Positions 17,390-28,133 of a DNA stretch of 34,967 nt are shown one piece after another; position 1 is the first letter of the stretch, and the number at the start of each line of letters is the position of its first letter. The translations under genes were made by a program, and so were the position numbers. Below the pieces are notes generated by a model. The model was not told the origin of the DNA. It worked only from the letters and a program-made list of their open reading frames with translations, and ran no database searches. The stretch is from Coriobacteriia bacterium (GTDB lineage Bacteria; Actinomycetota; Coriobacteriia; Anaerosomatales; JAAXUF01). The stretch lies in assembly GCA_031292615.1 (NCBI GenBank), contig JARLGT010000127.1, positions 1 through 34,967 of the forward strand, read 5' to 3'.

Positions 17390-18064
17390 ATGGCGGAAGA
17401 AGAGCAGAAGCGCGGGCCGGGCCGGCCGCGGACGCGCGCTAAGGCGCTGCAGCTGCGCGCCCTAGATCCGCTTGCCTCGCTCCCCCCCACCGCCGTCAAC
17501 ATCCTCGAGGCGGCTCGGCGGATTCTCGTGCGCGATGGATTCTCGGCGCTCTCGCTCTCCGCAGTCGCCGATGAGGCCGGAGAGTCCAAGGCCAGCATCG
17601 GCTACCACTTCGGCAACAAGGACGGCATGATCGTCGCGCTGGTCGACTCGCTGGTGCACGAGGCGAATCGCGGGCTCGTGACCGAGACCCATCTCTACCC
17701 GATGGGCGAGCAGCGGCTGCGCGTTCTCATGGAGGGCGAGATGCGGATCATCGAGGACAGCGTGAGTTTCGTGGCGCTGCTCGAGATCCTCCCGTACGCG
17801 ATGCGCCAAGAGTCGCTCCGGACTAGGATCGCGGAACTCTACGCCGGCTACCGCGACACGGTCTTGCGCGCGCTCGACGCACAAGACGACCCGAACCGAG
17901 CTCCGCTCGCCTCGTTCGCCTCGCTGACAATCGCGGTGGTGGACGGGCTTTCCATCCAGCACGGGCTCGACCCCGCGCGCGTAGACGTTGAAGCCGCAAC
18001 ACTGCTGTGGCTCAAGATGGCTCGCTGCCTGTTGAGCGACATCGGCCTCGTGGATATGGGCTAG
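17390..18064 (+). CDS. TetR/AcrR family regulator of the agmatine genes
   Basis: A 224-residue protein with a Pro/Arg-rich tail of about 30 residues, then the TetR helix-turn-helix (ILEAARRILVRDGF, LSAVADEAGESKASIGYHFGNKDGMI, residues 38-80) and a helical ligand-binding domain. GGGAG lies 7 bases before the ATG. It is divergent from the carbamate kinase operon with a palindromic site between, so it most likely represses that operon and itself, with agmatine, putrescine or a pathway intermediate as inducer. The ligand is inference. It converges on the cytochrome gene, with a shared hairpin at the stop codons. Confidence 0.9.
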   Translation: MAEEEQKRGPGRPRTRAKALQLRALDPLASLPPTAVNILEAARRILVRDGFSALSLSAVADEAGESKASIGYHFGNKDGMIVALVDSLVHEANRGLVTETHLYPMGEQRLRVLMEGEMRIIEDSVSFVALLEILPYAMRQESLRTRIAELYAGYRDTVLRALDAQDDPNRAPLASFASLTIAVVDGLSIQHGLDPARVDVEAATLLWLKMARCLLSDIGLVDMG

Positions 18065-18081
18065 GCGCCTAGCGGGCGCCT
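18063..18081. terminator. Hairpin overlapping the stop codons of two convergent genes
   Basis: AGGCGCC (18063-18069) pairs with GGCGCCT (18075-18081). The stem contains the end of the TetR stop codon and part of the cytochrome gene stop codon, within a CTAGGCGCCTAG palindrome. It may terminate both transcripts; no U-run is present. Confidence 0.45.
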
Positions 18082-18680
18082 GCGGTCGACTCGGCGCTCG
18101 AAGGCACGTGGCACCAGTCGCAGGACTCAGCGCCGAACGCTTGATGGCTTCTGGGAAGTGTTGGCTGGCTGCCGATTCGATGGCAGTAGAGGCAGTGCGC
18201 AAACGCGCCGGCGACGGGGTGCGTAAGCTTCGGCAGCACTTCGGCGGCCACGCCCACAGCAGTCGGCTCGGTGGACGCCTTCGCTCCGTCGGCGTCGTGG
18301 CAGAACAGGCATCGCTTCTCTCGAAACCCCAGGTGGTCGCTCGGCATGCTGTAGTCAGAGTCCGGGTCGCCGTGGCACGTCGCACAACGGTCGTTGCCCA
18401 TCGACACCGAGTGCGGCACCAAGGTGATCGGGCGCGGCGAGTGGCACGACGGGCACGAGCTGTTGGTGAAGTAGCGATGCGTCAGCGGCACACCTGCGCC
18501 GAAGTGGCAGTGCGTGCAGGCGTCGTTGCGTGCTGAGATGGGATGCGGAATCGTCACAGGTAGCGTCTGGGCGGCCGAGGCGGGCACGCGCGCTTGGACC
18601 GACCACGCGAACGCGAGCGCGGTCGCCACGAGCAGGGCGACGATCAGCCCCACAACAGCCGAGACGATCCTGTGGTTCAT
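18069..18680 (-). CDS. Hexaheme c-type cytochrome, membrane-anchored
   Basis: A 203-residue protein with one N-terminal hydrophobic segment (about residues 7-28), acting as signal or anchor. It has six CXXCH heme-attachment motifs: CTHCH (55), CPSCH (76), CATCH (99), CLFCH (124), CLYCH (163) and CDWCH (187). Extra histidines between motifs (for example His69, His90, His116, His154, His179) could be distal heme ligands. It should work outside the cytoplasmic membrane as an electron carrier. It starts 10 bases after the flavocytochrome gene and is probably its redox partner. The terminal acceptor is unknown; it is not a recognisable NrfA or NapC. Confidence 0.92.
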   Translation of the reverse strand: MNHRIVSAVVGLIVALLVATALAFAWSVQARVPASAAQTLPVTIPHPISARNDACTHCHFGAGVPLTHRYFTNSSCPSCHSPRPITLVPHSVSMGNDRCATCHGDPDSDYSMPSDHLGFREKRCLFCHDADGAKASTEPTAVGVAAEVLPKLTHPVAGAFAHCLYCHRIGSQPTLPRSHQAFGAESCDWCHVPSSAESTAGAR

Positions 18681-18690
18681 GGCCTCCTCC

Positions 18691-20031
18691 TCACACCATG
18701 TCGAAGCGCTCGGTGTGGACTCGGTCGGCCGGGATCCCGATGGACGGCAATGCGGTCTCCATCGCGTCCATCAGCGGGTTGGGACCACAGACGAAGTACT
18801 GGAAGTGCCGACGAAGCGGATCTGGCAGGTGCCGCTTGAGCAGCTCGGCGGTGATGAAACCGCGCTCGCCCGCCCACGCGTCGCTCGGTCGCGCGAGCAC
18901 GCGCACGATCTGCAGGTTGCCCATGCGGTCGTCGAGCGCCTGCAGCTCGGCGTCGAAGATCAAGTCGTTCTCGGTGTTGGCGCCGTAGAACAGCACGACC
19001 GGCCGCACGTCGCCGCGGCGCTCCATGGCCAACAGCATCGAGTACACCGGCGTGATGCCCACTCCCCCGCCGATCAGCCCGTAGCCGGCGCCCTCCTCCC
19101 GGTCCATCGTGAAGACGCCGTGCGGACCGTCAACCCATGCGCGGTCGCCTGGCTCGAGGGCCGGTACCACCGTGCCGGACCAGTCGCCAAGGTTCTTGAT
19201 CGTGAACGTGATCTCGCCGACGGGAGACGGTATGTCGCCATTGGAGGAGAAGCAGATCGGGTGCTGGGTCAGCGCGAAGGGCGAGCGGCCAAAGCCGACC
19301 CACCCGAACTGCCCAGGCTCGAACGTGAACCCGTCATGCCCCACGGGGCGCAGCACGATGGTGCGCGCGTCGCCGATCTCCTCGCGGTTCTCCACGACCT
19401 CCCAAGGCCGCTTGCGCATCTGCAGTGGCCGGGCGAGCCGATAGCGCAGGAACATCCCCAAGAACGCAACGACATAGAGCGCCCATGCAGCGCGCATGAC
19501 CGGGAGCGCCGAGAAACGTCCAACCGCCGCGATATGGATGCCAGCCGTTGCGAACAGCGCCATCGAGAGCGTGCCATGGATACCCTGCCAGACCTCGTAG
19601 GAAGTCCCAAGACGCTTGCGCAGCACCGAGAGCCCGACGATCAGCAGCGCCGCCAGAAACGCGGCCGATCCCATCCAGACCGGCCATGGATTGCCGCCCC
19701 ATGGAAGCAGAATGCGCGTGGTGTAGCCACCCGTCGCGATGAGGAGCAGTGGGTGCAGCGCAACCAGCACGAGCGCCGTGATGCCAATCTGTCGGTGGAA
19801 CTGCAGCAGCGAGTCCTCGCCGAATGCGCTGGCGGCGCCATCGAAGCGCGCGACCAGCGCAAGTTCGGCGGCCATGATCGCCAGGCCGATGTAGGCGAAA
19901 CCCGCCGAGAGGTTCACGAGGAAGAACGGCGACTGGGCCGGGTTGATGAAGACCGCCCCCACGACCAGCGGGAAGGTGATGAGGAACGTGTACAGGCCGA
20001 ACCAGAACACGCCCCTGATCATGAGCCGCAT
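18691..20031 (-). CDS. Ferric-reductase-like membrane flavocytochrome
   Basis: A 446-residue protein with a ferric-reductase-type transmembrane domain of about six helices (residues 1-210). The candidate heme b histidines are in FHRQIGITALVLVALHP and QGIHGTLSMALFATAGIH. A ferredoxin-NADP reductase module follows: FAD site PGQFGWVGF and QHPICFSSN, NAD site GGGVGITPVYSML and FVCGPNPLMDAM. Such proteins move electrons from cytoplasmic NAD(P)H through FAD and hemes b to the outside. Its downstream neighbour is a hexaheme cytochrome that could accept them. The ATG at 20031 is taken; an ATG 3 codons later is possible. Confidence 0.9.
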   Translation of the reverse strand: MRLMIRGVFWFGLYTFLITFPLVVGAVFINPAQSPFFLVNLSAGFAYIGLAIMAAELALVARFDGAASAFGEDSLLQFHRQIGITALVLVALHPLLLIATGGYTTRILLPWGGNPWPVWMGSAAFLAALLIVGLSVLRKRLGTSYEVWQGIHGTLSMALFATAGIHIAAVGRFSALPVMRAAWALYVVAFLGMFLRYRLARPLQMRKRPWEVVENREEIGDARTIVLRPVGHDGFTFEPGQFGWVGFGRSPFALTQHPICFSSNGDIPSPVGEITFTIKNLGDWSGTVVPALEPGDRAWVDGPHGVFTMDREEGAGYGLIGGGVGITPVYSMLLAMERRGDVRPVVLFYGANTENDLIFDAELQALDDRMGNLQIVRVLARPSDAWAGERGFITAELLKRHLPDPLRRHFQYFVCGPNPLMDAMETALPSIGIPADRVHTERFDMV

Positions 20032-20117
20032 AAAACGGACCCCCGCTTGAATAGATGCTTGAGGTCCATCTTAGCGGTAGCGGCGTAACCTCGTACCCCG
20101 GTTCGGTCTCGCGAGTG

Positions 20118-20717
20118 CTAGAGCGCGTTGACGACCTTGAGTTCCCACTCGGCGATCGAGAGGGCTTCCTCGGCGGCGGCCTCGGCCAGGAACCGCATCT
20201 TGAACCGGTGAGCCGCGATCGAGTTGACGTCGGTCCACTTGGAGTTCAGCTCGCCCGCACGAGCGGCGACCAGGACTGGGCGGTCGACGGGGCACTCTGG
20301 AGGCATCGCCACGAGGCCGAGGCACCAGTAGTGCTTGAGCACCAGGCCCAGGCTCTTCTGTGCGTGGGAGATCCGGAATCCCGGCTCGTAGCCGAACTTG
20401 GGATGCCGAGCCTGCCGGAAGTACTGCCCGAAGCCTCGGTTCATGTGAGCCTGGAGGCGCACGAGGTCGGCCTCGTACTGGTCGGGCGACGATGGTTCGA
20501 CGTATTCGGCTGCAATGCTCTCGAGCATCTGCTTCCAACCCACCGACGCGTCGTAGCGATTCGACGCGGTTGCGGCCGGAGCGTACAACGCGTTCTTGAC
20601 CACCGCCGATGCGATGGCGTCTTGGAGTGCCCGAGCGCGGGCAACGTCCGGGCCCTGGTCGGCGCCGAAGCGCCTCAGGAACTGAGTCTTCTGTTCAGCG
20701 AGATCCTCAAGCGGCAT
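20118..20717 (-). CDS. Conserved-looking protein of unknown function
   Basis: A 199-residue soluble protein I do not recognise. The ATG at 20717 has AAGGAG with 7-base spacing, so the gene is real. It is mostly helical, with charged ends (MPLEDLAEQKTQFLRRFG; AAEEALSIAEWELKVVNAL) and a central segment with RISHAQKSLGLVLKHYWCLG and MPPECPVDRPVLVAA. It has two Cys (one in YWCLG, one in PECPVDR) and no obvious cofactor motif. It sits between the DUF4405 membrane protein gene and the flavocytochrome gene on the same strand. Confidence 0.75.
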   Translation of the reverse strand: MPLEDLAEQKTQFLRRFGADQGPDVARARALQDAIASAVVKNALYAPAATASNRYDASVGWKQMLESIAAEYVEPSSPDQYEADLVRLQAHMNRGFGQYFRQARHPKFGYEPGFRISHAQKSLGLVLKHYWCLGLVAMPPECPVDRPVLVAARAGELNSKWTDVNSIAAHRFKMRFLAEAAAEEALSIAEWELKVVNAL

Positions 20718-20827
20718 CGAACGGCTCCTTGCGCCGAGTCTAGGTATCGCCACCAGCCTACCGCAGCACGTCGGGCAGTCGCACGAGGCGCGAATCCGGA
20801 GCGCGCAGCGGCGGCGTGCGCCCCTTG

Positions 20828-21907
20828 CTACTTGTAGTAGGAGCTCGCGCTCTGACCGTGTGCCCCGTGGCAGCTCGTCGCCGAGCATCCCGTCTGCGGA
20901 CAGGTGAACATCCGCTTCTTGGTCACGGTGCGCGCGGCCGGCTTGAGCGTGACGGCCGTCTTGGGCTTGGCGACGGCGACCGTCTGGGGCTTGACGGTGG
21001 TATGGCGGGTCGCGGATGCCACGGTGCTCTTGTGCGTCGAGGCCTTCTTCGCGACGGATGTGGCGGCCTTGTGCTTGGGCGTCGCCTGCTTGGCGAGGTT
21101 CTTGGTCTTGTAGAAGACAGCGGCACTCACTCCGGCAGTGCCGTGACACGTCGAAGCTGTGCAGCCGGTCTTGGGACAGACTTGTAGGGTGGCCGTGGCG
21201 ACGCTACCCGACTGCGACGCATGTGCGAGCAGTGGGCTGACCATCCCCACGCCGAGGAAGATCGCGAGCCCGAGCGCGGCCGTCACAGCGAAGACCGATG
21301 CCGCTCGCATTGCTGCAGCCCGCTCGGCAGCCGCCTGTTTGGCGCGCACCCCACGCTGGCTGGAGCGTCGCGTGCCGACGTCTGCCGCAATCGCGACCTG
21401 CGGCGAGCCGGCCGTGCGTCGGCTCGCGGCGGCAACGACGGCGGCACCGCGAGCGCGTGCCGGCGCGGACGTATCGGCGAGGCGCTTCGCGGTTCCGACG
21501 ATCCAGCGCCAGTGCAAGGCGCCGTGAAGCGCGAACAGCGCGATCGTAGCGTTGGCCGACCAGAGGTGCACTGCGTGCCACACGAGCAGGTGAGCCGAGT
21601 TGATGCCGAGCGGCCCGACGAACCACGTCGAGACCATGAAGCCGCTGAGCATCACGGCGACTGTGGAGACCAGCAGAGCGCAGTCCACAACGAAGTTCAG
21701 TCGTGACGCGCTGAAGAGACGCTTGAGGAACGTGCGGAGGACCTGGATGGCCCACTGCCAGTTGACGATGAGGTGCAGCAGAAGTGGCGCGATGATGGCG
21801 ATGCTGAGCCACTGATGCAGCGAGATACCGGTCCATGTGGGCCGGTAGGCCGAGACAAGACCGATCGTCAGCAGGATGTCGAGCATGAAGCGTGTTCGAG
21901 CGCGCAA
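20828..21907 (-). CDS. DUF4405-type membrane protein fused to a tail with two CPxTGC-x4-CHG motifs
   Basis: A 359-residue protein. Residues 6-140 form about four helices with histidines (His31, His45, His106, His111, His114, His128, His132), as in DUF4405 cytochrome b-like proteins. A long Ala/Arg-rich cytoplasmic-type segment follows (145-200), then another helix (202-226). The rest is a Lys/Thr/Ala-rich linker flanked by two copies of a motif: C244-PKTG-C249-TAST-C254-H255-G and C336-PQTG-C341-SATS-C346-H347-G. CX4CH is a known variant heme-attachment spacing in some cytochromes c3. The TTG at 21907 is chosen because AAGGAG lies 6 bases before it; a TTG at 21940 has none. First gene of the electron-transfer cluster. 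Confidence 0.8.
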   Translation of the reverse strand: MRARTRFMLDILLTIGLVSAYRPTWTGISLHQWLSIAIIAPLLLHLIVNWQWAIQVLRTFLKRLFSASRLNFVVDCALLVSTVAVMLSGFMVSTWFVGPLGINSAHLLVWHAVHLWSANATIALFALHGALHWRWIVGTAKRLADTSAPARARGAAVVAAASRRTAGSPQVAIAADVGTRRSSQRGVRAKQAAAERAAAMRAASVFAVTAALGLAIFLGVGMVSPLLAHASQSGSVATATLQVCPKTGCTASTCHGTAGVSAAVFYKTKNLAKQATPKHKAATSVAKKASTHKSTVASATRHTTVKPQTVAVAKPKTAVTLKPAARTVTKKRMFTCPQTGCSATSCHGAHGQSASSYYK

Positions 21908-22027
21908 ACGTGGCTCCTTGGCTTCGGGCGTAGATGGCAAATGGCTTGAGGTTAAAGGCGGAGTCTACGGAACGCACGTGAAGATGGGGTGAGGCGGCCA
22001 TGAGGCTCCTCTAATGTGACGCACCTG

Positions 22028-22070
22028 CACCGAGGGCCCGGCCGCCGTCTCGGCAGTCGGGCCCTCGGTG
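22028..22070 (-). terminator. Strong terminator downstream of hsp20
   Basis: CACCGAGGGCCCG (22028-22040) and CGGGCCCTCGGTG (22058-22070) form a perfect 13-bp stem 26 bases past the hsp20 stop. Confidence 0.8.
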
Positions 22071-22095
22071 GTCGAACCTGGTGCGGCCCTTCGCA

Positions 22096-22647
22096 CTAGT
22101 GCGTCATGCCTACGTGCTGAGCGGGCTGCTCGGCGGGCACGTGGAGAGGCTGCTCCACCGGCGCCTGCGCCACCTGCTCGATGGGCTTGGCTGCAGGCGC
22201 GGCACCGATCGCGATCTTGGTGGTCGTGGGCTTGACGGCCTCGAGCGCCTTGGGGACGTGGATCTCGAGCATACCGTCGTGGAAGTCGGCCCTGATCGAC
22301 GCCGGGTCGACGCCTTCCGGCAGTGCGATGGAACGCTCGAAGGAGCCGAAGCTCGACTCACGCACCATCCATCCCTCGTCCTCGCGCTCGGTCTCGGCCT
22401 TGCGCTCGCCCCGGATCGAGAGCACGCCCTCGGTGACTTCGATGTCCACGTCCTCGGGCTTGATTCCAGCAAGCTCGACGTTAACGGCGAGGTCATCTCC
22501 CGCGCGCTTCACGTTGATTCGAGGCATCCAGGCCGTGGTCGCCGTTCCCGATCGACCCTCGCCCGAACCCATCCGAGTGAAGATGCGGTCCATGTCGCGC
22601 TGCATCTGGAGCATCTCGCCGAACGGATCCCATCTCGTAATCGCCAT
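22096..22647 (-). CDS. Hsp20/alpha-crystallin small heat-shock protein
   Basis: A 183-residue ATP-independent chaperone that holds unfolding proteins in large oligomers. It begins MAITRWDPFGEMLQMQRDMDRIF, and the alpha-crystallin domain (about 45-140) has VNVELAGIKPEDVDIEVTEGVLSIRGER and the closing GMLEIHVPK. The tail of about 40 residues is rich in Ala, Pro, Gln and His and longer than usual. The ATG at 22647 follows GGAGG with 10-base spacing. It is monocistronic and divergent from the NmrA-like gene. I saw no convincing HspR site upstream. Confidence 0.93.
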   Translation of the reverse strand: MAITRWDPFGEMLQMQRDMDRIFTRMGSGEGRSGTATTAWMPRINVKRAGDDLAVNVELAGIKPEDVDIEVTEGVLSIRGERKAETEREDEGWMVRESSFGSFERSIALPEGVDPASIRADFHDGMLEIHVPKALEAVKPTTTKIAIGAAPAAKPIEQVAQAPVEQPLHVPAEQPAQHVGMTH

Positions 22648-22843
22648 GACTACATCACCTCCACTTATTCGAAGCGCTGCCGGGCATGGCGGTCGCGACA
22701 GCGCCGTTTGCACTACTACTTTGGTATTCCCAGCTCCAACGCGCCCGGTGCTCGCGAAGTGTGACGGTCCTGTGAATTCGGGCGCGGCGCCACAGAGTGG
22801 GGAAAGCTAGTCGGGGAGCACATCGTGAACAAGGAGCCAAGCC

Positions 22844-23698
22844 ATGAGCACACGACCGAGCATCGTTGTCACCGGAGCGACCGGCCAACAGGGCGGGGCC
22901 ACCGCCCGCCATCTTCTGGCCCAGGGATGGCCGATCCGCATCTTCGTGCGCGATCCCAACAAGGCGGCAGCTGTTGCGCTCGTGGCTGCCGGTGCCGAGA
23001 TCGCGGTTGGAGACTTCTCGGACCCGGACTCGCTGGAAAACGCTTTCTATGGCGCCCACGGCGTCTACTCGGTTCAGACGTGGCGCGGCCCTGGTGGCGC
23101 CGAAGCCGAGAAGACCTTCGGCCTCAATGTTGCGGAGGCGGCTGCGCGCGCCGGCATCGCGCACCTCGTGTACTCCAGCGTCGGCGGCGCGGACCGGGCG
23201 CCGCAGCTCGCGCACTTCGCAAGCAAGTGGGAGATCGAGCAGCGGATTCACGGGCTGGGCATCCCCGCGACGGTACTTCGGCCGACATCATTCATGGACA
23301 ACTTCCGCTGGCAGGCCGACGGAATCCGCGCCGGTAAGCTAGTTCAGGGCACCAAGCCAACCACGCGACTGCAGATGATCGCGGTCGACGACGTCGGTGC
23401 GCTGGCCGCGCTTGCGTTCTCGGCGCCCGAAGAGTGGATCGGCCGCACTATCGAGATCGCCGGCGACGAACTCACGATGGTCCAAGCCGCCGCGGTGTTC
23501 GCCGAGCGGCTCGGCAGGCCAGTAGAGTACTCGCCGACCAACGAGGAACGCCCGGGCGGCGGCGAGGAAGCCCACAAGATGCAGAGGTGGTTCGACGAGG
23601 ACGGGTACCGGGCGGACATCCCGGCTCTTCGCGCGATCTACCCGCCGCTGAAGGACCTGCGCACGTACCTGGCACAAGCGGAGTGGTTGGAGTCGTGA
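22844..23698 (+). CDS. NmrA-like NAD(P)-binding protein
   Basis: A 284-residue atypical short-chain dehydrogenase of the NmrA/HSCARG group. The N-terminal dinucleotide motif is VTGATGQQGGATARHL, followed by the FVRDPNK segment that prefers NADP. These proteins can sense the NADP redox state or act as reductases, with no fixed substrate. A catalytic YxxxK pair is not evident; ASKWEIEQRIH stands in that region, as in NmrA regulators. AAGGAG lies 7 bases before the ATG. It stands alone between hsp20 (divergent) and clpB (convergent). Confidence 0.88.
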   Translation: MSTRPSIVVTGATGQQGGATARHLLAQGWPIRIFVRDPNKAAAVALVAAGAEIAVGDFSDPDSLENAFYGAHGVYSVQTWRGPGGAEAEKTFGLNVAEAAARAGIAHLVYSSVGGADRAPQLAHFASKWEIEQRIHGLGIPATVLRPTSFMDNFRWQADGIRAGKLVQGTKPTTRLQMIAVDDVGALAALAFSAPEEWIGRTIEIAGDELTMVQAAAVFAERLGRPVEYSPTNEERPGGGEEAHKMQRWFDEDGYRADIPALRAIYPPLKDLRTYLAQAEWLES

Positions 23699-23752
23699 CC
23701 GGGACGCGGCCGTGCTAGTAGGGAGTCGGTCCCGCCACGCCGAGCCGAACCG

Positions 23753-26332
<2,580 letters not shown>

Positions 26333-26371
26333 GACGATCTCCTTCTAATGCGGCTGGCTGCCAGTCGCCCT

Positions 26372-26391
26372 CGCGCCGAACACGCGGCGCG
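26372..26391. repeat. Hairpin in the clpB leader
   Basis: CGCGCCG and CGGCGCG form a 7-bp stem with a six-base loop, 40 bases upstream of the clpB start. It may shape clpB translation; no thermometer-type U-rich pairing with the ribosome site is seen. Confidence 0.35.
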
Positions 26392-26407
26392 TCATCTCTT
26401 CACTGCT

Positions 26408-26425
26408 CAAGCCGGAGCCGGCTTG
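26408..26425. terminator. Palindrome in the hspR-clpB gap, possible terminator or operator
   Basis: CAAGCCGG and CCGGCTTG are perfect 8-bp arms around AG. As RNA it would fold with a four-base loop. It is followed on the minus strand by CTTGAG-like sequence but not by a full HspR HAIR element. It may end the hspR transcript or act as a protein site for clpB. Confidence 0.4.
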
Positions 26426-26552
26426 TTCTTGGCCAAGCGTGACCACGCCCAAGCGGCCAGGTGTCAAAGCGGTCCGCCGGGGATTCGGCCCGAACGTACC
26501 CCCTCGAGCCAGCCGCCGATCGAACCGGGCCTGCGCTCGCTCATCTCGATAC

Positions 26553-26960
26553 CTAACCCTCGCGCCGCACGACAGGCCCGTAGTCGATACGCACCAGCGC
26601 GCTGCTTACTTCTTGGCGGATGCTTTCGCGCGCAGCTCGGGCCGCCGCCTCGGCGCGCTGCATGCGGTCGATGGCCGCCTCGAGTTCGTCGTGCGCGGCT
26701 TCGAGTTCCCGTTGCAGCTCGATGATCCGCTCGACGCCAGCGAGATTGACGCCCTCGGCCTGCGTGAGCTGCTGGATGAAGATCAGCCGGTCGACGTCGG
26801 CCTGCGAGTACAGTCGCGTGTTGCCCGCCGAGCGCTGCGGCGCCACGAGCTGCTTGCGCTCGTAGATGCGCAGCGTCTGCGGGTGCACCCCAGCCAGCTC
26901 GGCTGCCACGCTGATCATGTACAGCGGCCTGTCCTGGTCGCCTCGCTTGCGCTGCTTCAC
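26553..26960 (-). CDS. hspR: Heat-shock repressor HspR (MerR family)
   Basis: A 135-residue MerR-type repressor. Residues 13-80 hold the winged helix (YMISVAAELAGVHPQTLRIYERKQLVAPQRSAGNTRLYSQADVDRL, in parts), and a C-terminal coiled coil (about 85-120) is rich in Glu, Ala and Arg. HspR binds HAIR inverted repeats upstream of dnaK and clpB with DnaK as co-repressor. The start is a GTG at 26960 with AAGGA 8 bases upstream. It follows dnaJ by 42 bases as the last gene of dnaK-grpE-dnaJ-hspR. Confidence 0.95.
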   Translation of the reverse strand: MKQRKRGDQDRPLYMISVAAELAGVHPQTLRIYERKQLVAPQRSAGNTRLYSQADVDRLIFIQQLTQAEGVNLAGVERIIELQRELEAAHDELEAAIDRMQRAEAAARAARESIRQEVSSALVRIDYGPVVRREG

Positions 26961-27002
26961 GTCGATCGTCCTTCCTTGCCTCTGAGCCGCGTGGCTGCGT
27001 CT

Positions 27003-28130
27003 CTAGACGATATGGGCGCGCAGGTCTTCGGTGGTCTCGGCGGCGAACTGTTCAAGTGCCGTGCGCTGTGCGTCGGTGAGTTGCTTGGGTACCACGATGT
27101 GCGCCTTGACCTTCAGGTCGCCGGAACCGGATCCCTTGAGGTGCGGCGCGCCCTTTCCGCGGATGCGGAAGACCCTGTCGTCCTGCGTTCCGGCGGGAAT
27201 CTTGAGCTTGACCTTGGCGCCGTCCGGAGCCGGGACGCGGACCTCGGTACCCAGCGCAGCCTCTGCGATCGAGATTGGCAGGCTTAGGACCACATCGGCG
27301 CCATCCCGCGTGTAGTAGGGATGCTTCTTGATGTGCGTGATCACGTACAGATCGCCCGTGGGACCGCCGTTGACGCCCGGCTCGCCTTTGGCTTTGAAGC
27401 GCAGCTTGCCGCCGTCGTTGGCGCCCGCCGGAACGTTGACCGTGACGGGCTTGCGGCGCCGCACCTTGCCTTGGCCACGACACGCCGAGCAGGGCTGCTC
27501 GATGATCGTACCTTCGCCACCGCAGCGCGGACATGGCCGAGAAAAGCCGAACATGCCCTGGCCCTCCGCCTGCGTTCCGCTTCCGCCGCACGCTGGACAC
27601 GTCGTGGGGCTGGTGCCCGGCTTGGCGCCCGAACCGTTACACACGCTGCACGTCTCGATCGTCTCGGTGTCGACCTGCGTTGACATGCCCGAGAACGCCT
27701 GCTCGAACGTGAGGTCCAAGTCGAGCTGAACGTCTCGGCCACGCTGCGGCTGGGGCTGCCGACGAGCTTGTCGCCCGCCGCCACCGCCACCACCGAAGCC
27801 ACTGAACACGCTGCCGAACAGGTCGCCGAGGTCGCCCATGTCGACGGTCTGGTACTGGACACCGCCGCCACCGGACCGTCCGCCGCCACCCGCTCCATAC
27901 CCCGGGGGCACGCCTCCAGCGAAGTACTGCCCGTACTGGTCGTACTGGCTCCGCTTCTCGGCGTCGGAGAGGACCTCGTAGGCCTCGTTGATCTCTTTGA
28001 ACTTCTCCTCGTCGCCACCCGCGTCGGGATGGTGCTTGCGCGCGAGACGGCGGAACGCCTTCTTGACCTCATCGGTCGAAGCGTCCTTCTTAATTCCGAG
28101 TGTGTCGTAGTAGTTCGCAGTAGCCGTCAT
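27003..28130 (-). CDS. dnaJ: Chaperone DnaJ
   Basis: A 375-residue type I J-protein that stimulates DnaK ATPase and delivers substrates. It has the J-domain with KHHPDAGG (HPD motif), a Gly/Phe-rich region with long Gly runs, and four CXXCXGXG zinc motifs (CSVCNGSG, CPACGGSG, CPRCGGEG, CSACRGQG). The C-terminal beta domains follow. The ATG lies 3 bases after the grpE stop, and its ribosome site AGGAG is inside the end of grpE, so translation is probably coupled. Confidence 0.97.
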   Translation of the reverse strand: MTATANYYDTLGIKKDASTDEVKKAFRRLARKHHPDAGGDEEKFKEINEAYEVLSDAEKRSQYDQYGQYFAGGVPPGYGAGGGGRSGGGGVQYQTVDMGDLGDLFGSVFSGFGGGGGGGRQARRQPQPQRGRDVQLDLDLTFEQAFSGMSTQVDTETIETCSVCNGSGAKPGTSPTTCPACGGSGTQAEGQGMFGFSRPCPRCGGEGTIIEQPCSACRGQGKVRRRKPVTVNVPAGANDGGKLRFKAKGEPGVNGGPTGDLYVITHIKKHPYYTRDGADVVLSLPISIAEAALGTEVRVPAPDGAKVKLKIPAGTQDDRVFRIRGKGAPHLKGSGSGDLKVKAHIVVPKQLTDAQRTALEQFAAETTEDLRAHIV

Positions 28131-28133
28131 GGC

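Noticed and set aside
22648-22843. Search for an HspR HAIR or CIRCE site and promoter upstream of hsp20.
   Set aside because: Only weak TTGGAG and TAGTGC matches with imperfect spacing were seen; no inverted repeat of the expected type.
26462-26467. TTGACA on the minus strand as a clpB -35.
   Set aside because: No acceptable -10 lies 16-18 bases downstream (GGTCAC region), so I did not call a promoter.
26464-26544. A 26-codon minus-strand frame (starting MSERRPGSIGG) in the hspR-clpB gap.
   Set aside because: No convincing ribosome site, no recognisable feature and high GC make it likely chance; it overlaps the hspR end region.
27770-27900. Gly/Pro codon repeat tract resembling a DNA repeat.
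   Set aside because: It encodes the Gly/Phe-rich linker normal for DnaJ and needs no other explanation.
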